Shown here: one piece after another, positions 1 through 11,700 of the stretch | Layout: the number at the start of each line of letters is the position of its first letter | How positions within the stretch are numbered: the first letter of the stretch is position 1 | NCBI RefSeq assembly: GCF_028583425.1 | Contig: NC_072806.1 | Location: forward strand, 29,930,001-29,994,000 | Direction: 5' to 3' | From: Eublepharis macularius | Lineage: Eukaryota; Chordata; Lepidosauria; Squamata; Eublepharidae | DNA length: 64,000 bases | The notes under the pieces: generated by a model | What the model saw: only the letters and a program-made list of their open reading frames with translations | Told to the model about the DNA's origin: nothing | Databases searched by the model: none | Program-made: the position numbers and the translations under genes

Positions 1-619
1 TTGGCATCTGTTGCCTGGTGTGCCGCTTGAAGGTGGGGAGCACCGCCTTCTCCCAGCAAGCTCCTCAGAAGTTTCTGCTCAGAAGGCTTTTCCCAAGCTA
101 CCAGGCGCCACAGGGGAGACCATTTGCCCCCTTGAGGAGCTGGCACGGGTGGGCGGGCCTGAGTCTGTGAGCCTCGTGCAGCAGTTCCACACAGAACAGG
201 CTGCCAAGGCAAGCCTGGGAAGGGGAGTGCAGGCATGGGAAATGGATCCATAGCCCATCAGGCTTAGGACCTGTGAAATATATTTGTCCCAAAGCAATGC
301 ACAGAAAAACGAGGCATGGTTTTTGAGGGCTTTGTTTTGACTGTAACATACATCGGCAGCATGAGAGAAAACAGCACCATAGCCCTGGGGAGTGGCTCAA
401 AATCAAAAAGGGTAATTTGGTTTTTTTTAAAAGATGAAACTAAGCAATGAAATGGCCTACTGGACACCTCTGGCGAGAGTATTTCTGAACAGTGGGGCTG
501 CTGCAAAGAAGGCCCTGTGCTAGGCATCACCAGTCTTTGTCTCCTAAGAAGAAGGTTCCCAGTGTGCCGTCCTTCCAGGAAGAGCTGTTCTTGCAGATAA
601 AGCCATGACAGAGCCCATG

Positions 620-668
620 TTTCGTGTGTAGTAGGTCTCGGGTTCAATCCTTAGCATCCAGATAAAAT
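620..668 (+). repeat. tRNA-Ala SINE fragment
   Basis: GGTCTCGGGTTCAATCCTTAGCATCCAGATAAAA matches the B-box portion of the family seen at 16899 (shown here in part: GGGTTCAATCCTTAGCATC). Confidence 0.5.
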
Positions 669-1032
669 GGCTCTCAGGGAGCTAAGCTAGGAAAGCCCTT
701 TTTCCGGGGCCTGGCAGGCTGCTGCCAGTCACAGGAGATGGCACTGGGCCAGCGGACCTGTGCTCTAACTCAGGAGGTTGCAATTTTAGATGTCTACAGT
801 GACAGCTGTCCTGGGCCCCAACCTCTTGTGGGTCTCCAAGAGAAGATCTGCAGTGGGGCCCGGTGCATGCTGGTGACTGGTGCCACAAACCAAGGTGGGC
901 CCCCTTCTCTCTGACCGTGATCCTTTCCCTTCTCCTTGCTCCTGGTCATCCCCCATTGTGTTCTGCTGAGGGAGAACTATTGTCAGTCCTGCAGCCTCTT
1001 GCTAAGGGCAGTTTTAGGCAGCAAGAAAACTC

Positions 1033-1236
1033 AGAGCCAAGCTACAAGTGACGCCTGACACAGATTGGACACTTGCCAGCTTCCCTCAAGTTTTGATGGG
1101 AAATGTAGGCGTCCTGGTTTTACAGCTTGGCTCTCTAGTACAGCTGCAAGACCAGGATGCCTACATTTCCCATTCAAACTTGAGGGAAGCTGACAAGTGT
1201 CCAATCTGTGTCAGGCGTCACTTGTAGCTTGGCTCT
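1033..1236. mobile_element. Fold-back MITE in ABR intron
   Basis: Two arms of about 90 bases are inverted: the left starts AGAGCCAAGCTACAAGTGAC and the right ends CACTTGTAGCTTGGCTCT. The arms differ by a few bases and the short centre is AT-poor. No coding capacity. Confidence 0.8.
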
Positions 1237-2346
1237 TAGTGATGGCCTAATCTGGCTTGACCCGTGGCAGCTGGGCTTTGATACATTTCCCTTCATGCCG
1301 AGGCTGCTCCAAACCCTGGGAAATCGCAGGGCTTCTGTTGGAGAGCTCCCCAAACCCAGCCTAAGCCCTGGCATCCAGGCAGGCTCAGTTCCTAGTGTAC
1401 AGGAACGTGAAAACCCCTCTGGAAACAGCTCAGCCTGCTTTCCCAGGAGACAGCAAATGGCCACGGGGGTCTGTGTGGAATATGTGCCCTTTTTATTTTC
1501 GGAAGCGGTCTCCCAAAATAACTCGGACATGGGATTGTTTCTTGGCAGGCCATGAAGTGGAGCTGGCCGCTTCTTTCCCTGGGATTTCTGAGCAGGCTTG
1601 GCTTCTCCGGAGCAGGTTGTTGCGCTTGCGAAGCTCTCATCTGGGTGGTGAGAGAGGGATGTTGTGGTGCACTCTGGATGTGGGGGCTTCTCCCCAGCCC
1701 CAAAGCCAGGCTGCCTTATCCCTCGGGTATGCCCTCCGTTGCATGCCAGTTCCTGATGGTCTGGCCAGATGTTTCTTGGCAAGAGCAGCACCCAGGCGGT
1801 GGGTCAGGCAGTGGACCAGTTCCTCTTCACTAGCCTAAAATTGGGGCTGGGGAAAGCCGAAGATGAAAAAAGGCAGTGCCCAGTTTTTGGAAGGACTACA
1901 CCATGGGCACGAGTCTGTTCCCAAGACAGTCTGTTCCCAAGGAATCTGTATTTTTGCATTTGTGTGTGTGTGTGTGTGTATCTGAGTTGTTTGTTCTGCA
2001 ACTTTGAGTTGTTTTTGTGGAGGGGAGGAGCGAGGCACTGAATCGCCTTTCCCAGGATTGTTTGACATCTCACACAGCTGACACTCTGGCTTGCAAGACT
2101 TCATCATGTTCACATGAGGGCTAGAAGCTTATTAAATAAACAATAACAACCAAGCACCCTGAAAGCTAAGTTTCTCAAGAAGCAGAATTCAGTACTCAGT
2201 GCCACAGAAACACAGCATCCGTGCATCCTTGGATATAAATAAATTTTATACGCATGATGTAAAATTGGAATCTCTGGCTTTTCGGAATGCAAAAATGCTC
2301 TCTTTGCAAAGGGGAGCACCTTGACATTGTGGTGCCCCGCCCCAAC

Positions 2347-2446
2347 AGTGTGTGTGTGTGTGTGTGTGTGTGTGAGTGAGTGAGTGAGTGAGTGAGTGAG
2401 TGAGTGAGTGAGTGAGTGAGAGAGTACGAGAGAGAGAGAGAGAGAT
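2347..2446. repeat. (TG)n-(GAGT)n-(AG)n compound microsatellite
   Basis: TG dinucleotides pass into about a dozen GAGT tetramers and then AG dinucleotides. It starts about 320 bases and ends about 220 bases before the ABR exon at 2667. Confidence 0.95.
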
Positions 2447-2666
2447 CTTTCAATGTATAAATCCAGTTCTGTGTGTTTGTTATGTCCGTCTTCAAAACAT
2501 GCAGCCCTTTAGTTCAATAGAAAATACATTTCAAAGAGCTGTTGGGGACTTGGAAGTCTTTGTGCTCCTTGCCTCTGCATGGTTCCCCCTTGCTTGGGGT
2601 GTTTTGGTTGGACTGCCTTCTCTGGAGCCTTTTGGGAGCTCAGTCTCTCCTCTTGTTCCTTTGCAG

Positions 2667-2726
2667 CTGGATCCCCAGACAGTGCAGACCAAGAATTGGC
2701 ACATGGATGTGATTGAGATGAATGGG
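2667..2726 (+). CDS. ABR: ABR exon: end of C2 domain
   Basis: A 60-bp phase-0 exon between TTGCAG and GTAAGG encodes 20 residues beginning LDPQTV and ending VIEMNG, the last strand of the C2 domain in ABR/BCR. No upstream ABR exon was found in bases 1-2660. Confidence 0.93.
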
Positions 2727-5700
2727 GTAAGGAGCAAGTAGAGCTGCCCGCTGCATCCCTCAGTCCTTGCCCAAGTTCTCTGCTCCTGCATGCATTCATT
2801 GCCCTTCCCAGGTGCTTCCTTCCTCTCACCCTTCAATCCAGTGCCTGTGGGTCTGGTTGCCCTAGGATGCCTTTTGAGGGTCAGGCACAGTTAGAGTCAG
2901 GCAAGTCTTAGGTCTTGAACTGCTGTGCTATGGCCATTTCACTGTCGGTATCCTTACAACAACCCTGCAAAGTAGGTTAGGCCAAGAGAGAGAGTAGCTG
3001 ACCCGAGGCTCCTGAGGCAGCTTCATTTATTTTGTTTATTTACTTATACTCCACTTTTCTCCCCAACGAGGACTCAGAGTGGCTCACAACATTCTCCCCT
3101 TCTCCATTTTAGCCCCATGACAACCGTCCTACGAGGTAGGTTAGTTTGACAGAATGCAACTGGCCCAAGGTCACCCAGCAAGGGGACTTGAGGTCACTCA
3201 GCAAGGAGTCTCTCTGAACTTAGTCTGACACTCTGACCACTACATCATGCTGAGCAGAGATTCGAACCCTGGTGGCTCCAGTTCCCACCCAATCGGCTGT
3301 CATGGATAACTTTCTACCTTCTGGGAACACTCACAGCTAAACTACAAGAGACAAATTACACGAGGAGGAGCACATGAAGGGAGTTGCAATGTTAGCTGGG
3401 AAGCTGAGTTTTAAAAGAGATTGGAAGGCTTTGTCAATTTCCCATCTATAGATCCAGGGAGATCACTGCTCAGAAGGTTTGTTTATTTCCTCTTCTCCTC
3501 TTAGAAGGGGAGGTGAAACTGACAGAGCCTTCCAGAGGCTCAGAGGGTTTGTTAATCTCCCTGGCTCTGTGGAGAGGGGAAATTGACAAAGCCTTCCCAT
3601 CTCTTTTAAAACTCAGTTTCCCAGCTAACATTACGACTCCCTTCACGTGCTCCTCCTCGTGTAATTCGTCTCTTGTAGCTTGTCTCTCTGTTGACTTGTA
3701 GCCCCAACGCCTCTCCAGATCCTCTGCAGTCCACATGTGCAGTCCACACAGCAAGCTGGCTGGGTCTGTTGCGGCCTTACTGTCCCTCCATGTGAACAGA
3801 AAGACGTATGCCTTAGGACACCACCCCCTTGCACATTGCAGTAGAAGATCACCTGCAGCAGGCTAGTTGTTTACGGGATATCTGTTTGCCTTACCAGTCA
3901 TATCATTGAAGAAGCCCTGCTAAATACTCTAGACAGGGACTCAGTCCAAAAATTGTTCTTCTGCAAACGTCACCATTATTTGCAGCCAGCACGAGGTACT
4001 TGGGGCTACTGAAGGCAGCGAAGGGGAGTTCCTTTGCTGTGTGTGACCCCCGGCATCATTGGCTCTCTCTTCAGATCAAAGTGGAGTTCTCCATGAAGTT
4101 TACAAGCCGGGACATGAGCCTCAAGAGGACCCCATCGAAAAAGCAAACAGGAGTTTTTGGAGTGAAAATCAGCGTTGTCACTAAGTAAGTTGGAAGCAAA
4201 ACTGGGGGCACAGGCGTGGATACTTCTCTAATCCAGGCATGGGGTCATTAGTTCTGGACCATTGGGGTCATTAGTTCTGGACTTTGTGACACTCTTGCAC
4301 CCAGGACTGTGACTTAGTGGTGGTAGTGCACTGTTGCCTTCCTCTTCAGAGGTTCTAACTCCCTTCCCTGATACAGAACCATCCTTGGCCTTGGAACATG
4401 ATTTCAGGGATAACACTAGGCCAAAGAATACCTCTGAGCATGTGCAGAACACCTTCCTCTCCCCCCTTGCATAAGCACTCCAAACTAACATATCTGGGAT
4501 TAGGGGAAGGGGCTTGAGCCAGCTCTGCTTGTCTTCTCTGGCTTTCCAGTGTGGCAAACAAAGAGGGCGCCCTCCCTCCCATGCCTGCTATGGGAGACTC
4601 TTGCAGTGGAGGTACCCAGAATTGAACCTCTGCCAACAAAGCAGGAGCTCTGCCACTGAGCCAAGGCCCCATTTCTAAATAGTCTCCCTGACCCTTTTTA
4701 GTGCCATCTGGCTGTCAGGTTGGCTGCTTGTGGCACACACCTTTCCATCTCTTCCTCCAGCTCTAAAGGGAGAAACGGGGAGGAAGCCCAGCCCAGCTTC
4801 CCAGCAGTGCACTCTCCTAATTCCAAGTCTCTCTTTCCACTAGGCGGGAACGCTCCAAAGTGCCATACATCGTACGCCAGTGTGTGGAGGAAGTGGAGAA
4901 GCGGGGCATCGACGAAGTGGGCATCTATCGTATCTCAGGGGTGGCCACCGACATCCAGGCCTTGAAAGCCGCTTTTGACTCGAGTGAGTTTCTCCCCACA
5001 TGCAGGCTCCTTAAATACAAAGGGTCCTGCTTGATCAGAGTCCACCTCGTTTAGCATCCGGTTTCCAACAGCAACGCCCAGGTGCTTGCGGGAAGCCTGT
5101 GTTCTGCTTCTGAACATGGAGGGTCTGCCTTGTCTATCACACTTTTATCCCACCCTTCCTCTAAGAGGTAGGACAGCATGCCTCATTCTCCCATTGCTCA
5201 TTTTTAGAATAGTCCTATGAGAAAGGCTAGGCTGAAGGAGAGTGATAGGCCCATGATCACCCAGGGAACTCCTTGGCTGCGTGGGGATTGGAGCCCATGT
5301 CTCCCCATTCCACTGCACGGCACTGATTATTGGCTAAAAGTCACTTGTAGATTGATCCTCTGTGATTGGTCTTACCACCACCACCCTGCCTTTTCAAAGT
5401 CTTCTAAACCAGGGGGCTGCCATCACATCTTGTGTACTAGGTTCTCCGAATTCCCAGCTTTCACTTTTAACAAGTCTCCAGCCCTTTCCATTGCGGAGAT
5501 GTAAGGGGAAAGGCATATCTCCACAATATCTTGTCACCTGAAAACCAGAATGTTGAAGGGAAATGAGGTGTTCCAGCAGGGGTGCCAAGAGCCTGGATGA
5601 GTCCTCGGATAAAGATTTCATCTGGGAACCTCCCCCATATGACCCTGGTTCTAACTGAATATCCTAATAAATCTCCCCACTTGATTTCCTGATACCATGA

Positions 5701-8700
5701 ATAGAATAATAATTGCTTGTCAGGTAAGGAAAACAAGGAAGAAGGGAGCAAGTCTGTTAACAATAGGACATTTTGGAGGTCTTTCATCGATAGGGTCACC
5801 GTAGGTCAGAGGCAACTTGATGGCACATAACACACACACACAAGGAAGACAGTAAAGAAAAAGGGACAGGATGATTAAAGTTTACCTAATTTATGGTCTA
5901 CGCTGTGCAGATTCAATAGGATATGGTGCAAAAAAAGCAAGCAGAATCAGGCCCTCCCCCACCAAGGGAACCAGCCCAAATACTAAAGTGTGTAAATTAA
6001 ATACAGGTGAGGGGGCAGATTACCTGAGAATAAGCCACACTGAATGAAATGAGACATCAGTCTCTTTTAAAAGGCACTCAACTGGGAAAAGAACCTTTAA
6101 AATATTTCTACTTGCCTAAAGCAACAACAACAACAAAAAGCTCAGAACAACATACAGATGTTTAATGAGGAAGGAAAACTGGATAGATGTGAAATGTCAG
6201 TTGTATCCTTCACAGAGAGGAGGCACATTAGCTGAGTTCTCCCAGATTTTCTCTGAGATTGTTCCCACAGTGGCTGTTTCCTCCCCACCGCTGCAGGAAG
6301 CGTTATATTTTTAATTGGCACTAAAATATCATCATCAATGTAATGTTATAACCAATATATGTACTAAGTTCTCTGAATTCCCAGCTTTCATTTTTAAAAA
6401 GTCTCTAGCCCTTTCCATTGCAGAGATGTAAGGGGAAAGGCATAGCTCCACAATAGAAAGGACTACAGATTTTTTAAAAAAAACGAAAACTGGGAATTCA
6501 GAGAACCTGAAACACATGGGCCCCTGGAATTTTGCTTCCTCTCCCCTCCCTGTCCACCCCTCTCCATGGCCCTGTACTGCAGCAGGACAGTTCTTTCCTC
6601 TGTTCCTTTTCAAACCCAGCATCACCTCTTAACTCTGTTGCAGATAACAAAGACACCCTGGTGATGCTCAGCGACATGGACATCAACGCCATTGCGGGCA
6701 CCTTGAAGCTGTACTTCCGCGAACTCCCGGAGCCCCTCCTGACGGACCGACTTTATCCCACTTTTATGGAAGGCATCGGTATGAGCGACTTTGTGTAATG
6801 CGTGAGGAAGGTGGGGAGGGGGACAGAATTTGGAGGCCTTTTCACTGTCCTTTCACGGAACTCGGAAGGCAAGGTCGGATGTCCCTAAAGATGCAGTGGG
6901 CCCCTAAAGATGAATAGCGTTTGTTGAGTGCTCGCGCATCCTTTCTTTTGTAAGTTGCTTTTCAAGTTCTTTCCTTCTTTAGAGATTGAGATCAGAAGTT
7001 GAGGGGTGGATAGTGGGCCAACAGTGGGAGACGCTGAGAATGGCTATGTGGTGCTGTCCAGTAGGATCTGTTTGGCCCTTTGGGGGCTTGGGTTGGGGGT
7101 ATCCAGGCTTCTGTCTCTGTCTGCAGTGAGTCCTCAGTGCAAGGCCTCCTGTCCTTGGCCTGGTAGTTTGGAGTTATAATACACAGTCCAGTTCCTTTCT
7201 GGCCCCAGCCTTCCTGGCTTAATGTATAATCCTCACCCTTCTTCCAAGGAGTTTGGGGTGATGCCTCGCAACAATCCCATGAGGTTTGTTAGACTGAGAG
7301 AGTGTGAGAGTCGCCGGAGGTGGAGCTCAGTGACTGAGAAGGGATTCGAATACAGGTCTCCTCAAACCAAATCCAGCATGCTAAAACAGCATCCCCGTTT
7401 CCCAACACTGGATTACAGCAAGAGCAAGGGCGGGCTTAGCAGCCAGCTGGTTCTGCTGCCTGAGCAAGGCGGGATGTGCATTCACCACCTCCCTCTATCT
7501 CATCTTTCATCTCCAGCGCTCTCTGATCCATCAGCCAAGGAGAACTGCATGATGCACCTTCTACGCTCCCTGCCAGATCCCAACCTCATCACTTTCCTCT
7601 TCTTGCTGGAACACTTGAAACGGTAATTCCCCCTCTGCGGAGAAGGAGAAGGAGGCCTGTGAGTGGGGTCTAGGAGGAGGGCCTGCGTTGGTTTGTGCTG
7701 CAGCAGAACACAAAGGGACTTTACCATTCCGAAGGCCTCCTTAGCAGGACTGGAGGAAACGCATGTTTTAATGGCTGTGGCAGACACCAAGAAAACAGAA
7801 CAGTGACATTCCCGCCCCCCACAAAACTCATTTCCAAGGGGGGGAGTTCCTAGTGGGTTTCTATCCTTTGTTAGTGGGAAGGGTGTATGCCCTTTTGGGG
7901 GCAGGGGGTCCTTCTTGGGCATCGCTGCATCTTGGGAGGGCCCTGTAAGCAGAAGCTGCTCAGAATTCCCTCTTTGCACAAGCACAGGATGAAAGTGGGG
8001 AGTGGCAGGAGGCTGGAGATCTTTCGACTTGACTCGTGTTAGAGTTGCCAGCCTTCCTTACCTCAAAAGTGGGGAATGGGAAGGGGGGGAGGTGATTGGC
8101 AGCCACAGGAGCCCAATCCACATCCCTTGCACACACGTGTTCCAGAGGCCCTGATGACGTCACTTCTGATTGAAAAACAGAAGTGATGGGATTTCAGCAG
8201 GGCTGATTTGGCCCCGTTGAGACCCTCTCGCTTCCAGTTTTTAATCAGAAGCACATCATCGGGGCCTCCAGAGCGCCGAGCGCGTGCACCATTTCACTGT
8301 GTGCTCCAGTGGCTCCCAGCTTTCTTCCCCACTCCCACCCAGCCAGGCGAGCAGGGCTGGGGTGAGAGAGGGGCAGGCTGCCGTCCCTAATTCATGTCAA
8401 CTCCTGCTTCATTTCCTGAATTTGTATAAACAGTGGCATGAGTTCACAGGTTCTCTCTGGTTGCGGGGGGAAATGAGTCCTCCTAGATTTTATGTTCATT
8501 GGGGACAGAGCCTTTTTTTTTTTGTCCTAGGGTCATTCTGTTACATGTGGCTCCCCCCACCCACACGTTTGTTACAAACATTGTCACTCTAGCTTGACCG
8601 AGAAACAGAACTCAGGGACCTCTCTGCCTTGAGTCTTCTCGAGAAAGGCAGAGAATAAATAAATAGCCCTTTGCGGAGAGAAGACTTCTGCAGCTTTATT

Positions 8701-11700
8701 ACTTGGTAGAGGAGAAGAAGTGGGGACCAAAGCTGTGTTTCCCATCTAATTCCACTGGCCAAAAAGAAGAAAACAGTCAATAGGGTACTTGGCATTGTTG
8801 CCCTCAGAGATTCTAAAGTATCTGTTTGCTGGTGAGCGAGAAGATAGCAGCCTGAATTCGACAGCCCCCTCTCGTGGGGATTTGGCTGTTTACGGTCTCC
8901 TGGCCTTGCTCGAGTCTTGCTCTTCTGCTGAGGAATTGCTGTAGGAGCTGTGGGTTGGAAGACTGCCGAGCTGGCCAAAAACACGCCAAGGGGAATTTGG
9001 AATCGGTGGCTGGAATGTTGTATTACTGGCATTTCCCGCTCCCCCCCCCCCAGTTTGTTAGGTCCCAAGCTGGGAAGAATATGAGCAGAAAAGGAGGAGG
9101 CCTCAGTTCAGCCTGAAAGGAAAATCTATTTGGCTTCCTACTTTGAGAAGAGGGCACAGCCAGTTCCCACATCTGTTCCCCTGGACAGCACTCAAACCCT
9201 GTGCAGCTTGGGAGGAGGGGGGGGGGCAGATTACAGCACAGCTGTCTCCAAACATGGCAGTATTTTGATTCTGGTTTCCAAGGCAGTGGCTGGCTGTGGT
9301 CCAGCTCGGCCAGCGGTCATTTCCAGGAAAGGTGTGCTGGAGGGAATTGGATGGCTTCCAGAGTTTAACCTGGGCAAAGAAAGTGGGGGGACCTGTGAGA
9401 TGGCGACCAGATCCAGGCCAGGGTGTGTGCGTATGTGTTGCATCAGGTCTGTGCAGCTTCTGATATGGAAACAGCAGTGCTTGAACAGAGCCAAGGAGGG
9501 GAGAGACAGGAGGTTGGACGACCAGCGATTCTGTCCTTCTGCTCTCTTTCTCTTCCAAATGGGTTATCCTGGAAAGGCCTTGCCACCGTGCCAAAGTGAA
9601 GGAGGTCTGTGAAACTAACCCTTTTTGCTTTGTCCACATGTCTTCATTGCCCAGGGTGGCTGAGAAGGAGCCTGTCAACAAAATGTCGCTGCACAATCTG
9701 GCCACTGTGTTTGGCCCAACGTTGTTGAGACCTTCCGAGGTGGAAAGCAAGGGGCATCTCAGTTTGGCCTCAGACATCTGGTCCCATGACGTCATGGCAC
9801 AGGTACAGGAAGGGCTTGGGAGGGGGCTGTGGCAAAGTTGGAGGGAGAAGCCAGTGCCCCCTGCTGGGCCACCTACTGACCCCAGAACGCCCTTCTGCTG
9901 TAAGCAAGGGTTCTCTTGAAGGCCAGTTCACATGATACAAAAGTCCTGGTGGCCACTTGGAAGACTTGGTAGCTGACGCACGTTGGGAGTTCTCTGCCTC
10001 CTAGATGCATGTGTGCTTGATTCTGATTGCAGTCACAAAGCACGGGGAGGCTGAGCTTTAGCCTTTCTCCCTTGCCCCTTTTTTATGTTCCGAAATGGCC
10101 CGGGAGCTGCTATTTGCTCTAATTCAAAAATTATGTGTAGCCATGCAAGTTACGTAGTTTTTGCAATGGAGCAAATAATGTCTCCCAGGTGGCCATTTCG
10201 GGATATGAATATGGCATGTGGGGAGGTCCGAAGCTCTTTCTCCCCTGAGAGCCATGCTGCAGTTAGCCTGCGTGTGTCGTGTGTGCGTGCGCGCGCACAC
10301 ACAGAACTGCGATTGCACATCTGACTTAAAGTCTTCATGGCAGCTTGGAAGAATTTGTACTGAGTGACTTGGCCCTCTGGTAACATTGCACTTGTCAAAG
10401 AGTGAAGGCATAGCAAAGCCCAGAGATGCTGTTCCCCACCCCCTTCCCAAGGATTCCCCCCCCCCAGTGGAAGGAAAAATTGAAGAGATCTCTTATGAAA
10501 CATTCTCTGACAAAATATCTCAAAGCAGTGTTTTAAAATAATCTTTCTATAACCGATTTATGCAACTGTGAAGCTCTGCTGTCCAAGACTCAAGGGTGAA
10601 AATGTTTGCCACTCGGTCCTTAGCTTAGCAGGCTGGTAGGATACAATCTGTAAAATCATAGAATCATAGGCTTGGAAGGCACCTCCAGGGTCATCTAGTC
10701 CAACTCTCTGCACAATACAGGAAATGCATCCCCCCCCCCGCTCAATGCTCCATGCCCAGAAGATGGCAAAACACCATCAGGATCCCTAGCCAAACTGGTT
10801 TGATTTTCAGTTGTTTTATTTTTTCCCAACTGGCAAAAAAACTTTAGGTACCTTAAATTTGTCTTTTATTTTACTTAATTTATACCCTGCCTTTCTTCCC
10901 AATGGGGACCCAAAGTAGCTTGTATCAGTCTCCTCGCCTCCATTTTATCCTCTCAACAACCCTGTGAGGTAGCTTAGACTGACAGCATGAGACCTCGCCC
11001 AAGGTCACCCAGCAAGCTTCCATTGCAAGGCTGGGACCTGAACCTGTCACTCTCAGATCCTAGTGCAACACTCTTAACTACCACATGGGCTTTCTTAAAG
11101 ATTCAACATCTCCATTTCTGATGCTGGGTAGATAATGGGTATTTATGATTTCAATGAAACAAGGCAGTTATAGTTTTAAATTTCATCAGTATACCCAAAA
11201 GGACAATGTGTACACGCCAAGTTGTATAACGTAACACTGTCTACGTTTTCAAAGTAATACAGTGAGTTTAGGCTTTATTAAGAGAGGAAGCATTAACTTG
11301 TATTTCAGGTTTTCTCAATTCCTAAGTATTCCGCCCCCCCACAAAGCAGGGGATAAAAGGTTAGACCTAAAACATAAAGGGAATGAAAAGTTTACACCTC
11401 CTAGAACTAAAATGTAAAGGGAAATTATCCCTGCAAATCAACCCACGTTTTCTTCTGTATTTGATACATTGGTGTGTCTCTCTCTCTAAAAACTGTCAAC
11501 ACTGGCTCTGCTGTCAGCCCTAGGTGGTTCTTTCTTTTAATTTTAAGGTAGGTTTAGCCCTTTAATGCATTACTGCTTTGATCTACTGAAAAATATTCAA
11601 AACGCTCCAGTGCGTGAGGAGGGGAGGAGTTTTGGAGTCAACTCAGTCCTCTCGGTAGTGTGTGCAGTCAATGTCCTTTGTAGATCCGTAAAGCTGTTTT

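Noticed and set aside
2196-2495. Minus-strand frame rich in Ser-Leu-Thr-His repeats
   Set aside because: It is a translation of the GAGT/TG microsatellite.
9103-9795. 230-codon minus-strand frame
   Set aside because: It overlaps the ABR exon at 9655-9802 in antisense and has no domain; a shadow frame.
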